Shown here piece after piece: positions 1-7,171 of a stretch of 9,229 bases of DNA. Where the stretch lies: NCBI GenBank assembly GCA_027039745.1, contig JALUMP010000085.1:1-9229 (forward strand). The letters run 5' to 3'. This DNA comes from Candidatus Parcubacteria bacterium. Its GTDB lineage: Bacteria > Patescibacteriota > Minisyncoccia > Phycocordibacterales > GCA-2747955. A model generated the notes under the pieces. That model saw only the letters and a program-made list of their open reading frames with translations. It was not told the DNA's origin and ran no database searches. The stretch's first letter is position 1; each line of letters opens with the position of its first letter. The position numbers and the translations under genes are program-made.

Positions 1-127
1 AATCTGTTCTTGAGTATACAAATCATACTGTTGCATTGTCTCCTTCTTCTAATTCTCCTCTTAATCTTGCAGAGTCAGTGTCAATGTTTGAAGCAGAGTT
101 TGTTGTAACGTCTACGTCTTCTTCTAC
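1..127 (-). repeat. Downstream copy of 318-bp tandem repeat in surface-protein gene
   Basis: These bases are identical, base for base, to 319-445, giving a 318-bp (106-codon) period. The copy is cut by the window edge, so the true length of identity is unknown. Identity stops at 127/128, at the join between repeat domains (ETVVEED here against ETPVEED in the other copy). Confidence 0.95.
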
Positions 128-958
128 CACTGTTTCCTTATTTGTTCTAAATGATCTTACAGCTCCATCGTCTGTTTTTCCATCATCTGAAGCACAAGCT
201 CTAAAGTAATATCTAGTATTGTCTCTTAAACCTGTAATGTTTCTTGAGAAAGAATCATTTTTATCAAAAGAACCTGAAACGTTTACTCTTGTATCATCTC
301 CATTACATTCTGGAGTAGAATCTGTTCTTGAGTATACAAATCATACTGTTGCATTGTCTCCTTCTTCTAATTCTCCTCTTAATCTTGCAGAGTCAGTGTC
401 AATGTTTGAAGCAGAGTTTGTTGTAACGTCTACGTCTTCTTCTACTGGAGTTTCAACTCTTTCTACTTTGTATGTAAATACTGCGTTTAACTTTTCGTCT
501 TTATATAAAGTTGTAGCAGTATAATATGCTTTATAATTTCTCAATACTGCACATGATTCATTTTGACATTCATTTAATTGTAAAGTTGAATGATCAAAAA
601 TCAATTTTACTTTTTCTGATGAATGAAGATTTACTGAATCATTAATTCTTGAAACCCCATTACCATCAACATAACCGTTGATTGTTTTGTTTCCATTAAC
701 TTCTGTTCCTGTTAAATTACCTAAATATAATTTAACGTTTGATACATCTCCTCCATTAGCGTAAGCATGAACATTAAAATGAACAGTATCACCATCATGA
801 ATATTGATATTGTGTGAATATGATCCACCATGAACTTTTGTTACCAATACATCCAATCCAGCTGGTGAAGCTAAAGAAGCAGCAAAAGCTTGTGTGCTAA
901 ATAAAGCTATTAAAGCTACACCGACGATTGAAGTAATTTTTTGTATAAATTTTTTCAT
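1..958 (-). CDS. Secreted repeat surface protein with Fn3-like domains (3' end beyond window)
   Basis: This is a predicted exported protein whose C-terminus lies beyond the left edge of the window. The start at 958 gives a classic signal peptide: MKKF, then a hydrophobic core (VGVALIALF), then a likely cleavage after TQAFA. A unique beta-rich domain of about 150 residues follows, with two cysteines (in NECQNESCAV). After it come fibronectin-III-like repeats of 106 residues, each with DVTTNSASNIDTDSARL, a UGA-encoded Trp in ATV-W-FVYSRT, and NTRYYFRACA. UGA is in frame at 341-343 and 23-25. The standard code would end the protein in the first repeat; reading Trp restores the usual W-F-x-Y strand of such domains. 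A strong promoter lies upstream at 1013-1041. An in-frame AUG at 1006 sits exactly at the predicted transcription start and is an alternative leaderless start with a longer lysine-rich n-region. The AUG at 1024 lies upstream of that start and is unlikely. The role is probably adhesion or surface-layer-like; the exact function is unknown. Confidence 0.8.
319..445 (-). repeat. Upstream copy of 318-bp tandem repeat in surface-protein gene
   Basis: This is the partner of 1-127 with no mismatch over 127 bases, synonymous positions included. That points to recent duplication or gene conversion rather than old conserved domains. It encodes the N-terminal half of a fibronectin-III-like repeat, with the in-frame UGA at 341-343. 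Confidence 0.95.
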
Positions 959-1012
959 ATTTTTGTTTTTATTAATTTTTGTAATTTGTTTAATCTTTTT
1001 AATCATGTGTAT

Positions 1013-1041
1013 ATAATACACCATATTATATATTTTGTCAA
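1013..1041 (-). promoter_or_regulatory. Strong sigma70-type promoter for the surface-protein gene
   Basis: On the minus strand there is a perfect -35 TTGACA (1036-1041), a 17-base spacer and a -10 TATTAT (1013-1018, five of six consensus positions). The predicted transcription start is about 1006. This gives a leader of roughly 48 bases to the AUG at 958, or none if translation starts at the AUG at 1006. Confidence 0.75.
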
Positions 1042-1044
1042 GTA

Positions 1045-2220
1045 TTAATTTGACCCCCCGAACCCTCTTGAAGAATCATTTGATGAATGACTTGCTGAAG
1101 AACTTTCGTTGCTGTCATTATTGCCATAACCGTCATTTTTGTTTTCATTACCACCACCAAAGTCTCTATTGTTGTCATTTTCATTACCACCACCAAAGTC
1201 TCTATTTTGATGATCATTTTCATCACCTCCTCCAAAACGTTGATCTTCTGTTTTATTATTATTTCCATAATGATCTTCTTTTTTCTCTTCGTGCTTTTTA
1301 ACCTTTTTGTGTTTTTTGTGGTGTTTGTGGTGTTTGTGGTGTTTGTGATGCTCAATTTTTTTCTGAACAGAGTCAACTTTTTTCACCACTGGAGCTCTTT
1401 TTGTTCAATGATAACCTGGAATACACATACCAGTAACTTCTTTTACCTCCACTTTCATTGTTTTATTTTCTCCCATAGTTCCGCCACAAATTAAATCTGA
1501 TTGACAAGTGTTATTTACAACAACTTCTTTTTCTACCACCTTAAAAGAAATTGTAACATCACCTAACTTAAGTCCTGTTTTATGAGCTGCGACCATTTGT
1601 GATCAAATATCTTTTCTAAGTTCATCGGAAATTTTATACCCTTTTGTCTCCATTCTTGCCATAAAAGAGTTAAAACCTTCTCCTCTCAAAATTGGTTCTT
1701 TTACAGTCTGAATTTCTGCTTTTTCGGCAACAACATCTTTTTTCTCAACTTTTTCTTCAACCTTTGGAGCAGCTGTTTGTTCTGTTTGTTCTGTTTTTTT
1801 ATCAGAACCTTTAAAAAGTGATCCATTGATTTTTCCATCATCACCTTTATCCATTCCAGCTCCAAATATTCCAACTAATCCAGCGAGTACTAAAAATCCA
1901 GCGATTATTCCTTTAGCTTTAGATTTTTTTTCTTTTTCAACTGGTGCTGTTTCAACAGCTGGCGCCACTATGGCTGTGGCTGTATCTGCATTTTCTGGTT
2001 TATTCATTTCCCCCAATGTATCTGCAACAGACATATTCAAAATACTCCCTGCTTCTACATTTTCTTTTATTTGTGCAAGTGTTAATCTTCCTTCTGCTAA
2101 TTGCTTTTTAGCAAGAGCTATTTGCTTCTCATCAGTTAATTTATTTACTCAGTCTAATAAGTAGTCTTTGTTTGTGTCTATTGGACCTTGTGTTGTTTTC
2201 TTTTCTTTGTTGTTGTTCAT
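1045..2220 (-). CDS. Single-pass envelope protein with His/Lys tract and FGGG repeats
   Basis: This 391-residue protein is assembled by reading three in-frame UGA codons as Trp (W24, W206, W272); it ends in UAA. I do not recognise the family. Residues 1-103 are hydrophilic and end in a basic patch (KEKKSKAK). Residues 104-122 form one glycine-rich transmembrane helix, so the positive-inside rule puts the N-terminus in the cytoplasm and the rest outside. The outer part has an acidic/lysine linker, a segment FNSFMARMETKGYKISDEL leading to W206, and a region with three cysteines (NTCQSDLICGG and GMCIPGYHW). A histidine/lysine tract follows (residues 291-310, four HHK units, then KHKK and more), then Asn/Gly-rich FGGG repeats and a Ser-rich tail ending in GFGGSN. 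The tail could bind metal, nucleic acid or wall polymer; this is a guess. A consensus promoter lies 31 bases upstream. No Shine-Dalgarno motif is visible. Confidence 0.78.
1150..1239 (-). repeat. Short in-gene repeats encoding R-D/F-GGG-N/D-EN units
   Basis: Three units of 12-13 residues (residues 328-357: RFGGGDENDHQN, RDFGGGNENDNN, RDFGGGNENKN) are encoded by closely similar DNA, with a shared block reading accaccaccaaagtctctat on the plus strand at two places. Low-complexity repeats like this often vary in copy number between strains. Confidence 0.8.
1315..1350 (-). repeat. 9-bp microsatellite encoding (HHK)4
   Basis: Four consecutive nine-base units encode His-His-Lys (residues 291-302). 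The plus strand reads gtggtgttt repeated, with small changes at the ends. Nine-base units keep the frame when copy number changes. Confidence 0.85.
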
Positions 2221-2251
2221 AAATTTTTTGAATAATTTAATAATTGATAAT

Positions 2252-2280
2252 ATTATACGTTATTTATTTATATTTGTCAA
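2252..2280 (-). promoter_or_regulatory. Perfect-consensus sigma70-type promoter for the His/Lys-tract gene
   Basis: On the minus strand TTGACA (2275-2280) is followed by a 17-base spacer and TATAAT (2252-2257), exact consensus in both boxes and spacing. The predicted start is near 2245, giving a leader of about 25 bases that is A/T only apart from two C residues and has no Shine-Dalgarno motif. High expression is expected. Confidence 0.85.
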
Positions 2281-2331
2281 GTCATACAGGACCCACAAAA
2301 TTTATATGATTATTACACATATTTTTCATAA

Positions 2332-2376
2332 TGTCAAATTAAATACATTTTAATCCACAATTTGTCAACATTGACA
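2332..2376 (-). promoter_or_regulatory. Extra TTGACA boxes and a small inverted repeat upstream of the promoter
   Basis: Two more minus-strand TTGACA boxes lie at 2332-2337 and 2363-2368. The outer one is half of an inverted repeat, TGTCAA-CA-TTGACA, at 2363-2376. The inner one has TAATAA 16 bases downstream and could be a second promoter. An operator role for the inverted repeat is speculative. Confidence 0.35.
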
Positions 2377-2407
2377 CTTTTTTACCTAAATTTTGAAAAA
2401 ATACAAC

Positions 2408-2449
2408 AATAATCAAAAACAACAAGATATTTTGTTGTTTTTGATTATT
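2408..2449 (-). terminator. Hairpin terminator after the transglycosylase gene
   Basis: This is a perfect 18-base-pair stem (2408-2425 with 2432-2449) and a six-base loop, starting 13 bases after the UAA of the upstream gene. The stem is A/T-rich. On the minus strand a T run follows a few bases later (GTTGTATTTTTT); the other side has four T, so it may work in both directions. Confidence 0.7.
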
Positions 2450-2462
2450 TTTTACAAATATC

Positions 2463-3899
2463 TTAATTACCTTCAATAATTCTGATATCTTCTCTAAATC
2501 TGTTTGCCCTGTTGACCACAGATTGCCCATAGGTCATTCTAAACTTAAACCAACCACCACCTGCATAATATCTTGCTGCAGCACATCTTTCTCTTAAAAT
2601 TTTAGCACTCGTGATATGTTTGTATTGTTTTGCATATTTAGAACAAGAAGCAGAATAATATTGAGATTTTAAATATGAAGCAGAAGCAATAAAGGCATCT
2701 CCATTTATAAATGGCGACATATCGGATGCTTTTTTACCTAAAATAGCTGCCGCTTTGCTTCTTATTGCCATTCAAGTATTTGGCATAAATTGTGCAGGCC
2801 CCATAGCCCCACCATACGCTCCATCTCTCGGAATTGGGCAAGAGATAACTTGCTTTGATGGATTAATATTTAAATCTTTCATTATTTTAACAAAGTTTTT
2901 TTTCTGAGAGGCCGACATAACCTGATAACCATTTTTCTTACTTCCATGACTATTTTTTTGATTATAAAAACATCTACCAATATTTCCACCAATTTTGCCA
3001 CGACTTCCAGACTCCTGAAATAAAATAGCTAAAACAAAAGCTGGGTCCATACCTAAAGTCTTTTTAAAAGGTTTAATAATATTATAAGCTTCACCAAAAG
3101 TAACTTTCTCACCTGAAGCTAAAGTAAACTTTCTTTGTAAAATGGTTTGCCTTACTTTTTCTTTATCAACAATGACTTTTTGTAAGTTACCCTCTTCTTT
3201 TTTTAAAATTTTAAAAAGCTCATTTTTGTATGTTTGATTTTTTTTGATTTTCTTTTTTTCGATTTGTTTTTCGATTGCAAGTTGTCTTTCTAACATCTCT
3301 CTCTCAGAAAGCTCTACCATTAACCTCTCTAAAGTATCTTTTTCTTCTTTTATTTTTTCTATTCTTTTAGCTATCTTCCCACCAAGAATTCTGGTGATTT
3401 GTGTATCAGAAAAAAAATTAGACAATGAGTCCGAAACCAGCATAGCTTCTATAGTAGTATTTGTTTCTAATATATTTGTCTTAAACAATAACATTGATAA
3501 AGATTGTGTAATCTGGTCTAGGTCATCTTCTAATTTTTTTGCATCAGACTCATTTGTTTTAATGTCTTGTTTAAGCAGATTTGCCTTTGCTATTTTTTTA
3601 TTAATATATGACTGAGAAATTCTTATACTTCTTTCTAGTTTATTGATTTCATCTTTTATACCTGATGTCTCTGTTTTTTTATCTGCGAGTTTACTTCTTT
3701 CGGTTAAAATCTCTGCATCACATGCTGCAATAATTTTATCATAGTCTTCTACCCCAAGAGCTTCTTCACTGGAATAATCTTTACATTCATATTCTTTGGC
3801 TTGGCTAAAAAGAAAAAACGAAAAAAAAGAAGAAAAAACAACAAAAAATATTATTGTAATTTTATTAAAAATATATTTTTTAAAAAAATTTATTACCAT
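2463..3899 (-). CDS. Secreted coiled-coil lytic transglycosylase (SLT/MltB-like)
   Basis: This 478-residue protein is probably a peptidoglycan-cleaving lytic transglycosylase acting outside the membrane. Residues 12-32 form a hydrophobic signal or anchor. Residues ~60-255 are a long charged coiled coil like those of CwlO, PcsB or EnvC-type wall hydrolases. The catalytic domain follows, with the probable catalytic Glu296 in AILFQESG and the family motif GPAQFMPNTW at 367-376, preceded by GAYGGAM. Its last residue is encoded by UGA (2772-2774), where the family has Trp. The C-terminus holds an AAARYYAGGGW segment and TYGQSVVNRANRF, typical of the end of this fold. The standard code would cut the gene after NT and leave a 102-codon orphan. 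The gene follows murJ and ends at a hairpin. A coiled coil fused to a transglycosylase suggests regulated cleavage, perhaps in division; that is inference. Confidence 0.9.
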
Positions 3900-3911
3900 A
3901 AACTTAAATTT

Positions 3912-3939
3912 ATTATAACAGGTATTAATATCATACCAA
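3912..3939 (-). promoter_or_regulatory. Probable promoter of the transglycosylase gene
   Basis: A perfect -10 TATAAT (3912-3917) lies 12 bases before the AUG, with a weak -35 TTGGTA (3934-3939) at 16-base spacing. The predicted leader is only about 6 bases. The gene may also be read through from murJ. Confidence 0.5.
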
Positions 3940-3956
3940 ATATTTTAAACAAAAAC

Positions 3957-5577
3957 TTATCCTCTTTTTTTTACAAAAAAAATAATTTTTTCTTTCAATG
4001 AAAAATAATTCTCGTCATTTGAAATTTCATATCACAGAACAAGTAACAAGAAAGTAATAAACATAGCAATAACTATATTATAAAAAGAAATTTTTAAACT
4101 ATTTATTCCAAAAATGGCAAAATACTGATACACAATTCTAGAAATCAAAATTGTTATAAATACTCCTGAAGTTTTTCTAAATAATTTTAAACCTTTGAAT
4201 AAAGGAAAATTTTTTGAAAAAGAATATAGCAAAAACTCCTCCAATAGAAAAAGCTATGACATAAGCTAATACCAAAATTATCAAACCACCCACATCTTGA
4301 GTAAAAAATCCAGAATCTTGAATATTATCTAAAATACTTAACGGAGCAACAAATACCTTTAACAATTTAAATACAATTAAAAAGATAGTTAAAATAAATA
4401 AATTTACAAACAAAGCAACTCAAGTCTTTGACATAGTATAAAAAAATCTAACAAGCAACATAGATATAGACTGCCAAACAATAACCAAAGAAAGTATGGA
4501 CGCAATAAGTGCTGTGGTGTGAATTTGTGGTCATGCAAATTTATGAGAACCTAACAGAAAAGCCACCATAGCGTCTGAAAAAAATAAAATAAAAAAAGCT
4601 ATTGGGCTTGCAAAAAATAAAACTTGCGAAACCACTTTTTGAATTGATTGTTTAAACGCTTCTGTTTTATCTTCTATAAAAAGTCTAGAGAGCGAAGGAA
4701 AAGATGCCATCGAAAAAGATACTGCCACCAGATTGATAGGCATTTTAAAGATATTTAAAGCAAATAATAAAATAGTGACTGATCCTGTAGCTAAATTTGT
4801 AGAAGAAGCTATAATAAAAATCAATAATAATTCTGAAATAATTAAAGCACCAGCCCTCGGAACAGAAATACTCAAAATCTCTCATATTTCTTTTTTTGAA
4901 AAAAATTGTATTTTTTTAAGAGGATAATTCTTTTCTTTAAAAATAGACGGCACCTGTAATAACAAATGTAAAAAACTACCCAAGACAACCCCAAAAGCAA
5001 GAGCCCAAAAACCAAAATAAGGGAAAAAGAAAATCAAAGATAAAATAATAGATAAATTATAAAATACTCCAGTAACAACTGTAGGGAAAAAATAATCTTT
5101 AGTTTGATTAAGCCCCATAAAAATTCTAGACAACCCCATAAAAATTGGAGAAAGTAAAAAAATTCGGCTCATAGTAATAAAAGTCTGTAAAGCCTCCCCC
5201 TTAAAACCCGTAAAAAAAGTTTTTGCCAAAAATGGCATTAAAAAAAATATAACAAGAGAGACTACTGAAATAAAAACCATAAATGACCAAAATACTCTTG
5301 TAGTAAACTCTCTTTGTGAATGTAAACTATTTTTTATTTTTTTTTCAAAAAAAGGAATCAAAATAAAAGAAGAAACCAATGTTCCAGTGACTAAAAAAAC
5401 AAGATCCGGAATACGAAAAGCAGCATAATAAATATCAAGATCTAAACTGGCACCAAATTTAATGGCTAATATTTTATCTCTAGCAACAGCTAAAATTTGT
5501 GATAAAAAAGTAAAAAAAGCTATTATAAAAGCTGTTTTATTTAAAGTAGTTGTTTTAATATGTAATATTTTTAACAT
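3957..5577 (-). CDS. murJ: Lipid II flippase MurJ (MviN family), frame disrupted near 3' end
   Basis: MurJ moves lipid II across the membrane for peptidoglycan synthesis. The N-terminus carries the family signature: LSQILAVARDKILA then FGASLDLDIYYAAFRIPD (Arg33, Arg55), followed by many transmembrane helices and SISVPRAGALIISE in the middle. UGA is read as Trp at codons 232, 349 and 386. The starting frame ends early at a UAG (4177-4179) after 466 residues. The frame one base further on continues with membrane-type sequence (LFRKTSGVFITILISRIVYQ), passes another UGA (4032-4034), and ends at UAA 3957-3959 with a basic tail. Joined, the protein is ~539 residues, close to full family length (E. 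coli MurJ, 511). The shift lies near homopolymers at 4206-4221 (T5, A6, T4 on the coding strand), so a one-base indel, either an assembly error or a real mutation, is most likely. It lies 10 bases after the deformylase gene, probably co-transcribed. Confidence 0.88.
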
Positions 5578-5587
5578 TTTGTAATAA

Positions 5588-6151
5588 TTAAACTTTTTTT
5601 TGTTTCTTTAACTTCTTTTGTAAAGTTTTTATCTCTTCTATTTCTTCTTTGCTCATCTTTCAAATATCGTCTGTTTTATCAATAAATAGTATCCCATCTA
5701 AATGATCGATTTCGTGTTGTAAAACTTGTGACAAAAAACCACCAGAAGACCATTGTTTTTTTTCTCCAACTTTATTATAAGCCTCTACTGTTACCTTTGC
5801 ATATCTTTCTACGTTACCATAATATCAACGCACGGAAAAACAACCTTCCTCAGAAATAATTTTTTTTTTAGAATGTTTAATAATTTTTGGATTGATAAAA
5901 ACTAAATCATTTTCATCAACCTTTCTACCAACAGAATCAAAAACTTTTTGAGATAAAACAATTAATCTTTTATTTTTTCCAACCTGTGGAGCAGCCAATG
6001 CTACTCCATCTGGCTGTAATGTTAAAAAATTTTTCATACCATCAATTATTTTTTTTATTTCTTTAGATGTTATATCAGAAAAAGCAATATCATCAGATAT
6101 TTTTCTTAAAACTTTATCCTCTTCCTTATTTTTATGTTGGTATATTTTCAT
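5588..6151 (-). CDS. def: Peptide deformylase
   Basis: This enzyme removes the formyl group from the N-terminal Met of new proteins in the cytoplasm. All three family motifs are present: GVALAAPQVG (residues 49-58), EEGCFSV with metal ligand Cys104, and QHEIDH with metal ligands His146 and His150 and catalytic Glu147, followed by LDGILFIDK. The length of 187 residues is normal. Two UGA codons are read as Trp (109 and 164). The first falls between the Cys motif and the HEIDH motif, so the standard code would give a protein without its metal site. Codon 109 often holds Gly in this family, so this site alone does not separate Trp from Gly. The -10 box ends 7 bases before the AUG. murJ follows after 10 bases. 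Confidence 0.95.
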
Positions 6152-6158
6152 ACTCTTT

Positions 6159-6189
6159 TATATAGTAGATTAAAAAGTATTTTTTTCAA
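6159..6189 (-). promoter_or_regulatory. Likely promoter of the def-murJ unit
   Basis: A -35-like TTGAAA (6184-6189) is followed by either TACTAT (6162-6167, 16-base spacing) or TATATA (6159-6164, 19-base spacing). Either predicts a leader of 0-4 bases before the AUG at 6151. It directly follows the rpsU terminator, which supports a new transcription unit here. Confidence 0.5.
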
Positions 6190-6191
6190 GT

Positions 6192-6215
6192 AAAAAAATA
6201 ACCTTTCTGGTTATT
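6192..6215 (-). terminator. Rho-independent terminator after rpsU
   Basis: On the minus strand AATAACC-AGAAA-GGTTATT forms a seven-base-pair stem and five-base loop (6197-6215), followed directly by a run of five T (6192-6196). It starts 15 bases after the rpsU stop and separates rpsU from def. Confidence 0.85.
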
Positions 6216-6230
6216 CTTTAATATTTCATT

Positions 6231-6455
6231 TTACTTTCTTTTCCCTAATTTTCTCTCTCTTTCTATGATCTTTGTTTTTTCAATCTTCCTCAACGCTTCT
6301 GACTTTGTTTTAAAAGGAGAAGCTTTTCTGGCGTGATATCTCAAAGCTTTTACTTTTGGTACTAACCCAGAATTTCTTACTTTTTGTGTAAATTTTCTCA
6401 AAAGAGTTACTGAATTTTTACCATCTTTTTTTGTAATACGTATATTTTGTGTCAT
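6231..6455 (-). CDS. rpsU: Small ribosomal subunit protein bS21
   Basis: This 74-residue, strongly basic protein matches bS21 in length and pattern: NSVTLLRKFTQKVRNSGLV near the N-terminus (the family's helix with RRF/KF and a SGL or AGV turn), then VKALRYHARKASPF, then a lysine/arginine-rich helical tail (KIIERERKLGKRK). bS21 binds the small subunit near the anti-Shine-Dalgarno end of 16S rRNA and helps initiation. The gene has no Trp codon and reads the same under either code. It has its own promoter and terminator, so it is probably monocistronic, suiting a highly expressed ribosomal gene. No Shine-Dalgarno motif precedes it, and the predicted leader is about 4 bases. Confidence 0.85.
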   Translation of the reverse strand: MTQNIRITKKDGKNSVTLLRKFTQKVRNSGLVPKVKALRYHARKASPFKTKSEALRKIEKTKIIERERKLGKRK

Positions 6456-6465
6456 ATTGGCTAGT

Positions 6466-6493
6466 ATAATACCATATACACAACTTTTTTCAA
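6466..6493 (-). promoter_or_regulatory. Promoter of rpsU
   Basis: TTGAAA (6488-6493), a 16-base spacer and TATTAT (6466-6471) on the minus strand. The -10 box ends 10 bases before the AUG at 6455, leaving a leader of about 4 bases. Confidence 0.65.
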
Positions 6494-6502
6494 TAGCTTA
6501 TA

Positions 6503-7150
6503 CTAACCTATCTTTTTTTCTATTATTTTATAAAGTCTATAAATTAAATCTTTTTTATTACTTTTGAGATATCTATAACCAACAAAAGCCACTATCAAAG
6601 CTCCGATAGCATCTACAATTAAATCAGTCATTGTATCTAAAAGACTATGCAATTGCATATTGGTTCCAAAAAATGTATCTATGCTAAACTCAACAATTTC
6701 TCATAAAGCTCCTAAAGAGAAAGCAAATGAAAAAACAAAAATACTCATCACTAAAGGCTTTGTTTGAACAATTTTTTCACTTTTAAAAGTTTTTACCACC
6801 CCTAAAGCAATAAGAGCAAATACTATAGCTGAAGATCCATGTAAAAAAATATCTCATCACCAAAAAATTTCATAAAAATTAAATATTTCACCTAAAAAGA
6901 TAGCAGCATAAATAATTAAAATGCTAACTAAAGAAATTGATTTAGAGATATATCTATAATAGTGTTTATGTAAAAAAGTAGGCACAACGGAAAAAACACT
7001 TAACAACAACAGGGCTGGAATAGGATGCCATTGTTTAGTGGCTAGAGAAAAAATAGTCATATATATAATACTCAATCAAATAAAACCGAAAATAAATTTT
7101 TCAGAAAATAAAAAAGTAACTATTTTAATTATGTGCTTATGGCTTAACAT
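6503..7150 (-). CDS. YjdF/DUF2238-like integral membrane protein
   Basis: This 215-residue multi-helix membrane protein of unknown function resembles the YjdF (DUF2238) family. Shared features are the WD-x-x-LH motif (FWWWDIFLHGSS, residues ~96-107), GALWEIVEF around residue 150, and DTMTDLIVDAIGAL near the C-terminus. Four UGA codons are read as Trp (25, 98, 99, 150). Codons 97-99 read UGG UGA UGA, so one WWW run is spelled with both codons. Under the standard code only a 72-codon fragment survives. I chose AUG 7150 because it is in frame, gives a basic N-terminus before the first helix, and has a perfect -10 box 8 bases upstream. It ends in UAG, the only UAG-terminated gene here besides the premature murJ stop. 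It starts 21 bases after truB. Confidence 0.8.
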
Positions 7151-7158
7151 ACTTTAGT

Positions 7159-7164
7159 ATTATA
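7159..7164 (-). promoter_or_regulatory. -10 box for the YjdF-like gene
   Basis: A perfect TATAAT on the minus strand, 8 bases before the AUG, in the truB-yjdF gap. The only -35 candidate (TTGAAT, 7185-7190) is at a poor 20-base spacing, inside the end of truB. A second TATAAT-like box lies a few bases upstream. Confidence 0.4.
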
Positions 7165-7171
7165 CATTATA

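Noticed and set aside
219..524. Plus-strand open frame of about 100 codons
   Set aside because: It lies antisense to the repeat surface-protein gene, and its low-complexity Ser/Thr content mirrors the repeats on the other strand. No sign of an independent gene.
959..1024. AUG at 1024 as the start of the surface protein
   Set aside because: It lies between the -35 and the predicted transcription start of the promoter at 1013-1041, so it would not be in the mRNA. The AUG at 958 gives a clean signal peptide.
1315..1350. Regular short repeats as a possible CRISPR array
   Set aside because: The unit is nine bases with no spacers and is in frame within a coding region.
1035..1376. Plus-strand His/Phe-rich frame and a second minus-strand frame rich in Thr/Ile/Lys
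   Set aside because: Both are shadows of the HHK and FGGG coding repeats of the 1045-2220 gene.
4032..4244. Separate 70-codon membrane protein downstream of murJ
   Set aside because: It overlaps murJ in the next frame and continues its pattern through a UGA to a UAA at 3957. It is better explained as the displaced C-terminus of MurJ.
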